Of a DNA stretch of 64,000 nucleotides, positions 17,378 through 26,123 are shown in pieces. The position numbers were made by a program, and so were the translations under genes. Source of the DNA: Herbidospora daliensis (lineage in GTDB: Bacteria; Actinomycetota; Actinomycetes; Streptosporangiales; Streptosporangiaceae). How positions within the stretch are numbered: the stretch's first letter is position 1; every line of letters starts with the position of its first letter. The stretch covers positions 1 to 64,000 of the forward strand of contig NZ_BBXF01000014.1 in assembly GCF_001570585.1 (NCBI RefSeq). The letters are read 5' to 3'. Under the pieces are notes generated by a model, which did not search any database, was not told where the DNA came from, and worked only from the letters and a program-made list of their open reading frames with translations.

Positions 17378-17922
17378 GCGCCAGCCGCCTCGGCACGTTC
17401 ATGTCGGCCGAACTGCGGGCGATGCCGCTGTTCCGCCAGTCGGTCCCGATGGAGTCGGGCCTCGGCTGGCCGATCCCCGTCCGCCACCGGCCGGCGTGGG
17501 ACGGCTCGGCGGCCGGGGTGTTCGTCCGGATCCCGCTGTTCGGGTTCAGGGGGCGGCCCACGGGCGGCACCGACATCTATCCGTTCTTCGCCACCATCAC
17601 CGTCGACTGGCGCACCCGGCGGGCCGTCGAGTACGCCGACCTGCGCTACACCCGGCCGTGGAAACCAGGGAACCGCGACCCCGCCGGGGTGTTCCCGCAC
17701 GAGTCGCTGCGCGGCAGCAAGCGCGCCTACCTGGAGAAACGCGACGCCTTGCTGAGCCTGTACGACGAGATGCTCGACGGCATGCTGCACGACCGCCCGT
17801 TCGGGGCCGGCGACGAGTTCGGCCGGCTGCTGCGCGAGCTGCTCGAACCCCCGCTGGAGCACTACTACCGCGTGCTGGGCCCGGCGTTCTTCGGCCGCTT
17901 CCTCGGGCCGGAGGCCCCGTGA
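17374..17922 (+). CDS. Unknown protein of the protease-dynamin operon
   Basis: A 182-aa soluble protein that I do not recognise. It is rich in Arg and Pro, with a beta-rich centre (GVFVRIPLFGFRGR, FFATITVDWRTRRAVEYADLRY) and an amphipathic helical C terminus (LRELLEPPLEHYYRVLGPAF). There are no transmembrane segments or obvious catalytic motifs. Its ATG overlaps the protease stop (ATGA) and its stop overlaps the next start (GTGA), so its dosage is tied to those partners. It could be an adaptor or a substrate of the adjacent protease. Confidence 0.75.
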   Translation: MSASRLGTFMSAELRAMPLFRQSVPMESGLGWPIPVRHRPAWDGSAAGVFVRIPLFGFRGRPTGGTDIYPFFATITVDWRTRRAVEYADLRYTRPWKPGNRDPAGVFPHESLRGSKRAYLEKRDALLSLYDEMLDGMLHDRPFGAGDEFGRLLRELLEPPLEHYYRVLGPAFFGRFLGPEAP

Positions 17923-18164
17923 CCGACGACGACCTCCCCTATGACGACGACGACCCCGAGTTCGCGCCCGCCGACGACGCGTGGGACGGCTGGGACGACC
18001 AGGACCCCGGCGACCTGTCGCACGCCGCCGCCTTCGACGAGATCAGGTTCGGTACCTCGCTCCCCCACCAGGGCCTGACCGAGGGCGGCGACACCGTCTC
18101 CTACTCCACCTCGTGGAACGAATACTACAACGACCGCACCGGCGAGCAGGTGACCCCGAAATGA
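17919..18164 (+). CDS. Small acidic protein of the protease-dynamin operon
   Basis: An 81-aa, strongly acidic, probably disordered protein: about a third of the first 45 residues are Asp or Glu (DDDLPYDDDDPEF, WDGWDDQDPGD), followed by a polar tail rich in Ser, Thr and Tyr. It has no cysteine or transmembrane segment. The GTG start overlaps the preceding stop and its TGA overlaps the dynamin start. There is no recognisable domain; an immunity-like, inhibitor or charge-bridging role next to the protease and GTPases is only a guess. Confidence 0.7.
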   Translation: MTDDDLPYDDDDPEFAPADDAWDGWDDQDPGDLSHAAAFDEIRFGTSLPHQGLTEGGDTVSYSTSWNEYYNDRTGEQVTPK

Positions 18165-20005
18165 CCTACGAATCTCTCCGCGACGGCGTCCTCGCCCTCC
18201 TGGCCGACGTCGCGGCGATCTCGACCGGCACCACGACCACCCTCCTGGACGAGGCCGCCGCCCGCCTGCGCGACGGCAGGCTGCGCGTCCTGGTCTGCGG
18301 CGAGTTCAAGCGCGGCAAGTCCAGCCTGATCAACGCGCTGCTGGAGGAGCCCGATCTGCTGCCGGTCGACACCTTCTACGCGACGCGGGCGATCGTCTCC
18401 ATCGCGTACGGCGAGACCGAGGTCGTCACCGCCCACACCGGTGACCAGGTGAAGCGGATCACCCGGGCCGAGCTGGCCGACCACGCGGCCGAGGGCGGCG
18501 CCGCCCGTGACACCTCCCTGGTGGAGATCCTGACCCCGAACCGGAAGCTGGCCTCCGGGCTGGTCCTGCTCGACAGCCCCGGCGTCGGCGGGGTGCTGCC
18601 CGACCACACGGCGGCCACGCTGAGCGCGCTGAACACGGCCGACGCGGTGATCTTCGTGACCGACACCTCCCAGCCGCTGATGGCCTCGGAGCTCGGCTTC
18701 CTCCGCACCGCCATGCGCTCGGCCCGCGCCACCGACGACGTGGACGCGCTGATCTGCGTCTGCACCCGCTTCGACAAGGGCGCCGACCGGCAGGAGCTGC
18801 TCGCGAACACGCGCGCGAAACTGGCCGACGTGACCGGCCGCGAGCCGGTCCTGATCCCGGTCTCCAGCGTGGCCCGGCAGCGTTACCTCGCCAAGGGGCA
18901 CGACGACGACCGGCGGCTGGCCAACTTCGACGAACTCGAACGGGTGTTGTGGGCGACGCTGGCCCGCCGCCGCGTGAGGGCGATGCTCGGAGACGGGCTG
19001 CGGGCGGCGGCTGACGGCGTACAGGCCGCGTTGGGACCGGTGGACACCGAGATCGCCGCGCTGGACGCGGCCGACCAGGCCGAGCGGGACCGGATCAGAC
19101 GGGACCTGGAGACGGCCCGCGCCCGCAAGGACACGCTGCGCCACGGCCGCGACTGGCGTGACCGGCTGAGGCGCGACCTCGACGACGCCGCGCGGCGGCT
19201 GCGGGCCACGGCCGACGGCTGGCTCGACGAGGTGTGGGACCGGTTCGAGCAGGACTTCCTCTTCGACGCGTCGCTGACCGGCGACCCGGAAGGGCTCGTC
19301 GGCCGGCTCACCGCGGAGTGCGCGGCCGTGACGACCCGGGTCAACCGCGCCGCGGAGCAGGAGGCGGCCCGGCTCCTGGCGGAGTTCACCACCCGGCACG
19401 GCATCGGCCTCGGCCACGGGCTGACCGGGACGATCGCGATCCCGTCACTGGACCGCCTGCGCGCCGGCCGCGACCGCGCCATGGCCGACCGTCCCGGCAT
19501 CGCCCTGCCCGTCATGCGGGGCAGCTCTTTCGGCGCGGCGATCGGCGCCTCGATCGGCAGCGCGATCGTGCCCGGCCTCGGCACCCTGATCGGCGGCGTC
19601 ATCGGCGCCTGCGCGGGCGCCTTCCGCGAGGTGAAGAGCCGCGCCTTCCAGGACAACCGCCTGGTCAGGGAGAACCTGCGGGCGGAACTCAAACCGGCTC
19701 ACCGGACCGTCTCCCGCGAACTCGGCAACGGGATCACCGACGCCTTCCGCGACCTGGCGCGAGAGGCCGCCGACGACCTGACCGCCCGCCTCACCCAGGA
19801 GATCGAGTCGGCCTCCGAGAGCATCGCCTCGCTCGAACGCGCCTCCCGGACCACGGGAGAGCAGGGCAAGGCCAGAAGGGCGGAGCTCCAGGAGGCCCGT
19901 GGACGCCTGCTGTCGCTCGACGCGCGGGTCCGCCACCTGTCCAACGGCGTGTCGGCCCTGGCCGGGGCCCCCGCCGAGCCCGACGACTCCTGGGCCGACG
20001 AATGA
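18161..20005 (+). CDS. Dynamin-like GTPase 1
   Basis: A 614-aa bacterial dynamin-like protein. The G1 loop GEFKRGKSS is at 47-55, the switch I region TFYATRA near 71-77, G3 DSPGVGG at 138-144 and a G4-like TRFDK near 202-206. Long helices follow (about 310-440 and 520-600), as in the neck/trunk of dynamin-like proteins. Residues ~450-487 form a Gly/Ala-rich hydrophobic stretch (AAIGASIGSAIVPGLGTLIG) suited to membrane insertion. Such proteins remodel or protect membranes (IniA in mycobacteria, DynA/B in Streptomyces sporulation). It is translationally coupled to its neighbours and followed by a second GTPase, which suggests a hetero-oligomer. Confidence 0.88.
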   Translation: MTYESLRDGVLALLADVAAISTGTTTTLLDEAAARLRDGRLRVLVCGEFKRGKSSLINALLEEPDLLPVDTFYATRAIVSIAYGETEVVTAHTGDQVKRITRAELADHAAEGGAARDTSLVEILTPNRKLASGLVLLDSPGVGGVLPDHTAATLSALNTADAVIFVTDTSQPLMASELGFLRTAMRSARATDDVDALICVCTRFDKGADRQELLANTRAKLADVTGREPVLIPVSSVARQRYLAKGHDDDRRLANFDELERVLWATLARRRVRAMLGDGLRAAADGVQAALGPVDTEIAALDAADQAERDRIRRDLETARARKDTLRHGRDWRDRLRRDLDDAARRLRATADGWLDEVWDRFEQDFLFDASLTGDPEGLVGRLTAECAAVTTRVNRAAEQEAARLLAEFTTRHGIGLGHGLTGTIAIPSLDRLRAGRDRAMADRPGIALPVMRGSSFGAAIGASIGSAIVPGLGTLIGGVIGACAGAFREVKSRAFQDNRLVRENLRAELKPAHRTVSRELGNGITDAFRDLAREAADDLTARLTQEIESASESIASLERASRTTGEQGKARRAELQEARGRLLSLDARVRHLSNGVSALAGAPAEPDDSWADE

Positions 20006-21468
20006 GAGAACTGCGCGCCTCGGTGACCACCTCCTTCGAACGGGCCCGGCTGGCCCTGGGCGACCATCCGGCTCTCGATCCGGTACGCCGCTCGCTCGAC
20101 GACCAGGTGTCGAAGCTGCGCGCGCCGATGACGGTGGCCCTGGTCGGCCGGGTCAGCTGCGGCAAGTCGACGCTGGTCAACGCCCTGCTCGGCGGCTACC
20201 GGGTGCCGACGGGCGTCAACGAGCTGACCTTCAACATCGCGATCCTCCGCCACGGCGCCGTGCCCGGCCTGACCGTCCACTACGACGACGGCCGGCCTCC
20301 CGAAAGTCACGACCTCCACGAGCTGGAGGCCCTGGTCGGCCGGCAGGCCAAGGACCTCAAGGGCATCTCCCACCTGGAGGTCGTCGCCGACCTCGACCAG
20401 CTCAGATCCTTCGACCTCGTCGACACGGTGGGCCTGGACGCCCACTTCGGCGACGAGTCGGGCAAGACGCTCGACTTCCTGGGGCGGACGGGCGCGGACG
20501 TGCGGTCGTCGTCCCTGACCCACGCGGCCCGCGCCGACGCCGTCGTGCTGGCCTTCGCCCGCGGCCTGAACCTCGACGACACCGCCCTGCTGGCCGACTT
20601 CAGCGGCCTGGACGTCGCCGGCCTCGGCCCCCTCAACGCGGTGGGGGTGCTGAACAAGGTCGAGATGGGCTGGAGCGCCGACCGCCCCGACCCGTTCCGG
20701 GACGCCGACCGGGTGGCCGCCCGCCTGATGTCCGCGCCGGGCGTGCGGAACACGATGCTGACGATCCTCCCGGTGGCCGGCCTGATGGCCTCGGCCGCCG
20801 GAAGCTGCACCGAGACGGACTTCGCCGACCTGACCACGCTCAGCCGCCTGGACCCCGTCGAACTGGCCGAGCGGATCGACCGCGGCGAGATCTTCTTCGA
20901 GTACGCGGACCTCGACGTCCCCGGCCCCCGGCGGGCCGACCTGGTGCGGCGCTTCAGCGAGTTCGGCGTGGTGACGGCCTGCGGCCTGATCAGGGACGGC
21001 GCCGACCTGCCGGCGCTCCGCTCGGAACTCGCCAACCGGTCACGGCTGACCGCCCTGCGGACGTTGCTGCTCGACCACTTCGGCCGCCGGGCCGACGTGA
21101 TCAAGACGACCGGCGCCCTGGCATGGCTGCGCACCCTGCGCCCGGCAGGCCTCCCGGCGCGGGCCGAACTGGCCTACGGACGGGCGCTGGCCGAACTCGC
21201 CCACATGGAGGCGCGGGAGAGCGTGGCGCTGGAACAGCTCAAGGTCCTGCGGGACGGATACGAGGGACGGCTCGGGCTGTCGCCGGAGGACCTGGAGGAG
21301 TCCCGGCGCGTGCTCGGCGAGTACGGCGACGCCGACCCGCCCGCGGACGTGGGCGACCGGGTCAGACACTGGAGCGAGCTGGCATTCCATCCCGGGTTCG
21401 ACGTGGCGACCCGGAACGCGGCGCGGGTGGTGCGGGCGGCCTTCAGTCAGCGCGGCCGGCGCCAGTAG
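20002..21468 (+). CDS. Dynamin-like GTPase 2
   Basis: A 488-aa GTPase related to dynamin-like/IniC-type proteins: G1 GRVSCGKST at 49-57, a switch region VPTGVNELTFN near 68-78, G3 DTVGLD at 141-146 and a G4-like NKVE. Unlike its upstream partner it has no obvious Gly/Ala-rich membrane segment, and the helical region is shorter. Its ATG overlaps the stop of GTPase 1 (ATGA). Paired dynamins often work together, one membrane-bound and one peripheral, as in IniA/IniC. Its 3' end overlaps the convergent gene by 22 bp. Confidence 0.85.
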   Translation: MRELRASVTTSFERARLALGDHPALDPVRRSLDDQVSKLRAPMTVALVGRVSCGKSTLVNALLGGYRVPTGVNELTFNIAILRHGAVPGLTVHYDDGRPPESHDLHELEALVGRQAKDLKGISHLEVVADLDQLRSFDLVDTVGLDAHFGDESGKTLDFLGRTGADVRSSSLTHAARADAVVLAFARGLNLDDTALLADFSGLDVAGLGPLNAVGVLNKVEMGWSADRPDPFRDADRVAARLMSAPGVRNTMLTILPVAGLMASAAGSCTETDFADLTTLSRLDPVELAERIDRGEIFFEYADLDVPGPRRADLVRRFSEFGVVTACGLIRDGADLPALRSELANRSRLTALRTLLLDHFGRRADVIKTTGALAWLRTLRPAGLPARAELAYGRALAELAHMEARESVALEQLKVLRDGYEGRLGLSPEDLEESRRVLGEYGDADPPADVGDRVRHWSELAFHPGFDVATRNAARVVRAAFSQRGRRQ

Positions 21469-21965
21469 GCGAGGTGCCCGCTCGCGCTCTGGACGACGCG
21501 GGGTTCGGACTCGTCCTGGGGCCAGATCTGCAGCAGGTAGCGGTCGATGACCTCCCGCGAGGTGTCGGCCTCGGCCGCCTGGTCCATGTTCTGGGCGTGG
21601 TAGCGCAGCCGGTACCAGCCCGGCCCGGCCGGCAGCTCGGGGAGTTCGTGGACGTCGCCGCCGCCCCATTCGTGCAGCTCGAACCGTCCGGCCTCGGACT
21701 CGATGCTGATCTCGACGATGTCCTCGTAGCCGGTCTCCGGGCCCGGGTCGTCCGCCGCCACCGCGACGGAGAAGCCGACGGTGCCGGTGTGCAGGCCCGT
21801 GATCAGGAAGGCGTCGCCGTCTTCGACGCGGATGATGCCGACGGGGTGGGTGGGGTGGTCGTCGAGCATCCCGTCGGGGCCCATGGCGTCGTCGGTGGCG
21901 TCGACCAGATAGGCCTGCCAGTAGTGGACGTGGAGGCCGAAGGACACGGTCTGGGTGGTGGTCAT
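21447..21965 (-). CDS. Unknown, probably all-beta protein
   Basis: A ~172-aa soluble protein I do not recognise. It begins MTTTQTVSFGLHVHYWQAYLVD and alternates short hydrophobic strands with acidic loops (GTVGFSVAV, DIVEISIESEAGRFELHEW, GWYRLRYHAQNMD). There are no catalytic motifs or membrane segments. The ATG at 21965 is chosen by its position; an in-frame GTG at 21986 is possible, and neither has a good ribosome-binding site. It converges with the second dynamin gene (22-bp overlap) and is unlikely to belong to that operon. Confidence 0.65.
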   Translation of the reverse strand: MTTTQTVSFGLHVHYWQAYLVDATDDAMGPDGMLDDHPTHPVGIIRVEDGDAFLITGLHTGTVGFSVAVAADDPGPETGYEDIVEISIESEAGRFELHEWGGGDVHELPELPAGPGWYRLRYHAQNMDQAAEADTSREVIDRYLLQIWPQDESEPRVVQSASGHLAYWRRPR

Positions 21966-22030
21966 GGTGGCGGAGCCTACGATCACGCACCGACGAATCC
22001 CGATCGGGCGACGTGAATTCGTAAATCACG

Positions 22031-22065
22031 AAGGCCAGGCATCCCACCCGGGATGACCTGGCCTT
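22031..22065 (-). terminator. Terminator after tRNA-Gly
   Basis: A long inverted repeat (AAGGCCAGGCATCCC / GGGATgACCTGGCCTT with one bulge) and a 4-nt loop lie just past the tRNA-Gly 3' end on the minus strand. It may also stop transcription coming from the opposite direction. Confidence 0.75.
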
Positions 22066-22071
22066 TCGAAG

Positions 22072-22145
22072 TGGAGCGGACGACGGGAATCGAACCCGCG
22101 TAGCCAGTTTGGAAGACTGGGGCTCTACCATTGAGCTACGTCCGC
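22072..22145 (-). tRNA. tRNA-Gly (anticodon TCC)
   Basis: The reverse complement folds as a standard cloverleaf: acceptor GCGGACG pairing with CGTCCGC, D arm AGCTCAATGGTAGAGC, anticodon loop CTTCCAA giving TCC, and T arm CGGGTTCGATTCCCG. It ends TCCA, so the CCA tail is encoded. It is divergent from tRNA-Pro 89 bp away. Confidence 0.97.
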
Positions 22146-22234
22146 GCGCGCCGGTCGGCATCTGGTCTAGACTTCTCCCGGCCGTCAATGCGTAAGCGTA
22201 CCGGAGATCTCGGGGCGTCGGCGCCAGGCGGCAA

Positions 22235-22308
22235 CGGGGTGTGGCGCAGCTTGGTAGCGCACCTGCTTTGGGAGCAGGGGGCCGCAGGTTCAAATCCTGT
22301 CACCCCGA
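22235..22308 (+). tRNA. tRNA-Pro (anticodon TGG)
   Basis: Acceptor CGGGGTG pairs with CACCCCG. The D arm is GCGCAGCTTGGTAGCGC, the anticodon loop TTTGGGA contains TGG, and the T arm is GCAGGTTCAAATCCTGT. CCA is not encoded after the discriminator A. Confidence 0.97.
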
Positions 22309-22496
22309 CACACGACTGGCGGTTGCGGGCGAAAGGTAATAATTCCCGTCCGCAATCCTCCGCCCGGGATCGGGCATCGCGTCGTAAACGCCGACGAACA
22401 CTACCTTTCCGCGCCGATGACTCGGCTTCTTGACGATCGGTCCGGGCTTGACCCTGCGATCCACCGCGTAAAGCGCCGTACAGTCTGGGAAAAGGC

Positions 22497-24272
22497 ATGA
22501 AATGCCGTGGTTGTCCTCCCTACGATGCGGAAGAGATGAACCGGAACAGCGTGATCAAGACGCCGGCGCCGGGTGACCGGCTGGAGTGGCGGCAGGCCTC
22601 GGCGGCCTCCGCTCAGGAGCGGCTGGCCTATCTCAACGAGGCCAGCCGCCGCATCGGGACGACCCTCGATCTGGGTGAGACCAGCCGTGAGCTGATGGAC
22701 GTCGCCGTGCCTCGGTTCGCCGACACCTCGGCGATCATGGTGCAGGATCGGCTGGTCATCGACGGAGAGTTCCCGTCGCGGCCGGTCGACGGCACGGCGC
22801 TGGTGCGGCGGGTGGCCATCGGGGTGGCGGAGGTCGACCCGACCGAGTGGGTCGACGCCTTTCCGATCAACGAGGTCACGGTGTACTCGGCGCAGCTGCC
22901 GCAGGCGCAGTGCATGTCGACCGGGCATCCGATCATGTATCCGGAGCTCGACGAGCACACCGCGGAGCTCATCGGGGCCAGCCTCGACCGTGACGTGGTC
23001 GCCAAGCTGCTGGTGGGCGGGTCGTTCATCGCCGTGCCGCTGAAGGCGCGCGGGCGGGTGCTCGGGTGTGCGATCTTCAGCCGCAACCCGGGCGGGTCGC
23101 CGTTCGAGGAGGAGGACGTCGCGGTCGCCGAGGAGCTGGCCGCGCGCACCGCCGTCTGCATAGACAACGCGCGCCTGTACGCCCGGGAGCGGCGCACCGC
23201 CCTCACGCTCCAGAGCAGCCTCCTGCCGGCCGACCTGCACCAGCCGCTGGGCATGGAGATCGCCTCGCGCTACCTGCCGGCCAGCGACCTCATGGGGGTC
23301 GGCGGCGACTGGTTCGACGTCATCCCGCTGCCGGGGTGCCGGGCGGCGCTCGTGGTGGGCGACGTCATGGGGCACGGCACCAGAGCCGCGGCCACGATGG
23401 GGCAGCTCCGGACCGCCGCGCGCACGCTCGCCTCGCTCGACCTGCCGCCGGACGAGGTGCTGTTCCGGCTCAACCGGATGAGCCAGGACCTCGACCCGAC
23501 CCAGATCGCCACGGCGGTCTACGCGACCTACGACCCGGTGACCCGGACCTGCGCGCTGGCGCGGGCGGGGCACGTTCCGCCGGTACTGATCCATCCCGAC
23601 GGTCGTACCGAGATCATCGAACTGCCCTCGGGGCTGCCGCTAGGGATCGGGAACGACCCGCTGGAGACGGTGGAGATGGTGCTGCCGTCCGGGGGCATCC
23701 TCGCCTTCTACACCGACGGCCTGGTGGAGAGCCGGGACCGCGACATCGACCTGGGGATCATGGCGCTGCGCCGGCTGCTGTCGGCGCCCGACCAGGATCT
23801 GGAGGAGATGTGTGACGTGACCATCAACAGTCAGCGACCCGGGCACGAGCGCGACGACATCGCGCTGCTGCTTGCCCGGGTCCATGAACTCGCGCCCGAC
23901 GAGATCGCCTCCTGCTCGCTGCCGGCCGATCCCCGGTTCGTCAGCCACGCCCGGCGGTTCGTCCGGGCGACGCTGGCCGAATGGGGGCTCGGGGCCGTGC
24001 GGGACACCACCGAACTGGTGGTCAGCGAGCTGGTGACCAACGCGCTCAAGCACGGCTGGCCGCCGATCGAGCTGAGGTTGCTGAGGGGCCGGGGCAGAAC
24101 CCTGGTCTGCGAGGTCGCCGACGGCTCGCCCACCGTCCCGGCGTTGCGCACTCCGACTTCGGAGGACGACACCGGGCGCGGGCTGCAGCTCATCAAGCGG
24201 CTCACCTACCGGTGGGGCACACGCCCGACCCCTCTCGGGAAGATCGTCTGGGTGGAGCAGCGGCTCCCCTGA
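22497..24272 (+). CDS. GAF-SpoIIE phosphatase-HATPase signalling protein
   Basis: A ~591-aa cytoplasmic regulator in three parts: a GAF-like sensor (about 45-240; FIAVPLKARGRVLGCAIFSR), a PP2C/SpoIIE phosphatase (about 255-450; GVGGDWFDVI, VGDVMGHGTRAA, FYTDGLVESRDRDID, HERDDIALLLA) with metal-binding Asp residues intact, and a C-terminal GHKL ATPase (about 465-590; ELVVSELVTNALKHG, DDTGRGLQLI). The combination suits a partner-switching module that both phosphorylates and dephosphorylates an anti-anti-sigma factor, as in many actinobacteria. The ATG at 22536 (MNRNSV) is an alternative start. It stands alone after tRNA-Pro. Confidence 0.92.
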   Translation: MKCRGCPPYDAEEMNRNSVIKTPAPGDRLEWRQASAASAQERLAYLNEASRRIGTTLDLGETSRELMDVAVPRFADTSAIMVQDRLVIDGEFPSRPVDGTALVRRVAIGVAEVDPTEWVDAFPINEVTVYSAQLPQAQCMSTGHPIMYPELDEHTAELIGASLDRDVVAKLLVGGSFIAVPLKARGRVLGCAIFSRNPGGSPFEEEDVAVAEELAARTAVCIDNARLYARERRTALTLQSSLLPADLHQPLGMEIASRYLPASDLMGVGGDWFDVIPLPGCRAALVVGDVMGHGTRAAATMGQLRTAARTLASLDLPPDEVLFRLNRMSQDLDPTQIATAVYATYDPVTRTCALARAGHVPPVLIHPDGRTEIIELPSGLPLGIGNDPLETVEMVLPSGGILAFYTDGLVESRDRDIDLGIMALRRLLSAPDQDLEEMCDVTINSQRPGHERDDIALLLARVHELAPDEIASCSLPADPRFVSHARRFVRATLAEWGLGAVRDTTELVVSELVTNALKHGWPPIELRLLRGRGRTLVCEVADGSPTVPALRTPTSEDDTGRGLQLIKRLTYRWGTRPTPLGKIVWVEQRLP

Positions 24273-24279
24273 CCCTCCC

Positions 24280-24696
24280 CTACGCGATGCTGCCGCGCGG
24301 CGGCACCACCAGGCCGTAGATCACGACCACGGCCAGTGCGACGACGATGAGGGACCAGATCGGGAACGCCCCGGCGTAGGCGAACTGGCCCAGGATGACC
24401 AGTGCCGCCAGGACGATGCCCAACGTGCGGGCCCACATCGCGCCTTGGAGAATGCCCACGCCCGCGATGACCATGAGGACCCCGGCGACCAGCCAGATGA
24501 TGCCCCATGACGTGAGGTTGAAGATCAGCACGCCCGAAGACCCGACTACGAGGTAGTGGCTCTTCAAGATCGCGGCGAACCCGCCGACGATGTTGAGCAG
24601 CCCTACCACGATGCCGAGGATCCCGGCGAAGCGCAGCCAGTTGGAGGGGTGCGGCAGTCGTCCGCCCGAAGTGGGTGTCGTGGATGCGGTGGTCAA
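24280..24696 (-). CDS. Four-helix integral membrane protein (DUF7144-like)
   Basis: A 138-aa membrane protein with four predicted helices (about 24-45, 58-82, 86-106 and 112-131) and a short polar N terminus rich in Thr and Ser. The TTG at 24696 is supported by AAGGAG 9 nt upstream. Small proteins of this outline, often with 'WGxxxLxxGVL' in the middle, are widespread in actinobacteria with no known role. It is convergent with the SpoIIE-type gene, 7 nt away. Confidence 0.8.
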   Translation of the reverse strand: MTTASTTPTSGGRLPHPSNWLRFAGILGIVVGLLNIVGGFAAILKSHYLVVGSSGVLIFNLTSWGIIWLVAGVLMVIAGVGILQGAMWARTLGIVLAALVILGQFAYAGAFPIWSLIVVALAVVVIYGLVVPPRGSIA

Positions 24697-24849
24697 CGCG
24701 ACCAGCTCCTTCCTCGTCGACTAGCAATTGCCACCATAACCACATAAACCGCCACAAATGCCTCACATGGCGCACTATTGGCGATGCGAGGCTTTCTTTT
24801 GAGAACCCCACGGGTATTCCCGGTGCATTGAGGCCGGGGGGACACGCGA

Positions 24850-26064
24850 ATGCCGAAGGCGACGTGGATCAGGCTGCTGGCATTGGTTTTGCCCGCTTTG
24901 GCGGTCGGCGTCGGCTCGGGTCTCCTCCTGTACGCCGTCACCGCGCTTGCCGAATGGTTGGAGCGCCTGATCTGGCCCTCATTCGAGTGGTGGCGGATTC
25001 TGCTCATGCTCACCCTCGCCGGAACCGTCACCGGCCTGCTGATCCGGCGCTTTCCCGGGCACGCCGGGCCCGACCCGGCCACCGAGGACCTGGTCGCGCC
25101 GCCGATGCCGGCCTGGGTGGTGCCCGGGGTGCTGCTGGCGGCGGTCGTCACCCTCTCGTGCGGGGTGAGCCTCGGACCGGAGAACCCGATCACCGCCGCC
25201 AACGTCGCGCTCGCCTTCGCGGCCGGACGCCGGCTGCTCCCCCGGGTGGAGGGCGACGTCTGGGTGGGCCTCGGCGCGTCGGGGACGATCGGGGCGCTGT
25301 TCGGCAGCCCCATCGCCGCGGCGCTGATCCTGTCGGAGCTGCCGCTGGGCAGGCCGGGGACGCCGTTGTGGGACCGCCTCTTCGCGCCGCTGCTGGCCGC
25401 CTCGGCCGGGGCGCTGACCACGATCTCCCTCGCGGGGCAGACCCTGCATATGAAGGTGCCGGGCTATCCGGGCTTCCGGCTGGTCGACCTGGTCTCGGGG
25501 TCGGTCATCGCGGTGGTCGCGACCGGCCTGGGGCTGCTGGCGGTCTACGCGTTCCCGTACGTCCACGCCGCCTTCCACCGCATCCCGAGCCCGGTGCTCA
25601 TGGTCACGGCGGGCGGGCTGATCCTCGGCGGCCTGGGGATCGTCGGCGGCGAGGTGTCGATGTTCAAGGGGCTGACGCAGGCCGCGGAACTGCTCCGGGG
25701 CCACTACGCCGCCGCGACGGTGATCCTGGTGCTCCTGGTGAAGCTGGTCGCGCTGACCGTGGCGGCGGCCTGCGGGTTCCGGGGCGGACGCATCTTCCCG
25801 GCCGTGTTCATGGGGGTCGCGCTGGGCGTGGCGGCCAACGCGCTGGTCCCGGAGGTGTCGCTGGCGCTCGCGGTGACCACGGGGGTGCTGGGGTTCGTGC
25901 TGGCGATCACGCAGCACGGCTGGCTGAGCCTGTTCGCGTCGATCGCCATCGTCGGGGAGATGGCGCTGCTGCCCGTGGTGTGCGTGACGATTCTGCCCGC
26001 GTGGTTGCTGGTGACGGGCAAGAAGGAGATGGTCGTCCCAGGGCACATGCCAGGAATGCCCTAA
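24850..26064 (+). CDS. ClC-family ion-transport protein, YfeO-like
   Basis: A 404-aa integral membrane protein closely resembling E. coli YfeO. It shares SLGPENPITAANVALA, the segment GTIGALFGSPIAAALI, LWDRLFAPLLAASAGALTT and the GFRGGRIFPAVFMGVALG selectivity-region motif of ClC proteins. It probably moves anions (chloride, fluoride or similar), but YfeO-type proteins have no established substrate. The ATG at 24850 has no strong ribosome-binding site (GAGGCCGGGGGGAC upstream). Single gene, divergent from the four-helix membrane protein. Confidence 0.9.
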   Translation: MPKATWIRLLALVLPALAVGVGSGLLLYAVTALAEWLERLIWPSFEWWRILLMLTLAGTVTGLLIRRFPGHAGPDPATEDLVAPPMPAWVVPGVLLAAVVTLSCGVSLGPENPITAANVALAFAAGRRLLPRVEGDVWVGLGASGTIGALFGSPIAAALILSELPLGRPGTPLWDRLFAPLLAASAGALTTISLAGQTLHMKVPGYPGFRLVDLVSGSVIAVVATGLGLLAVYAFPYVHAAFHRIPSPVLMVTAGGLILGGLGIVGGEVSMFKGLTQAAELLRGHYAAATVILVLLVKLVALTVAAACGFRGGRIFPAVFMGVALGVAANALVPEVSLALAVTTGVLGFVLAITQHGWLSLFASIAIVGEMALLPVVCVTILPAWLLVTGKKEMVVPGHMPGMP

Positions 26065-26123
26065 ATTGTCACTTTGGTCCGGAGCCCCATGACGTGGGCT
26101 CGTGTTCGGGTTACCGTCGAAAT

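Noticed and set aside
22072-22308. tRNA genes as an integration (att) site for the neighbouring accessory island
   Set aside because: No integrase or direct repeat of a tRNA 3' end is seen at the other border of the island.
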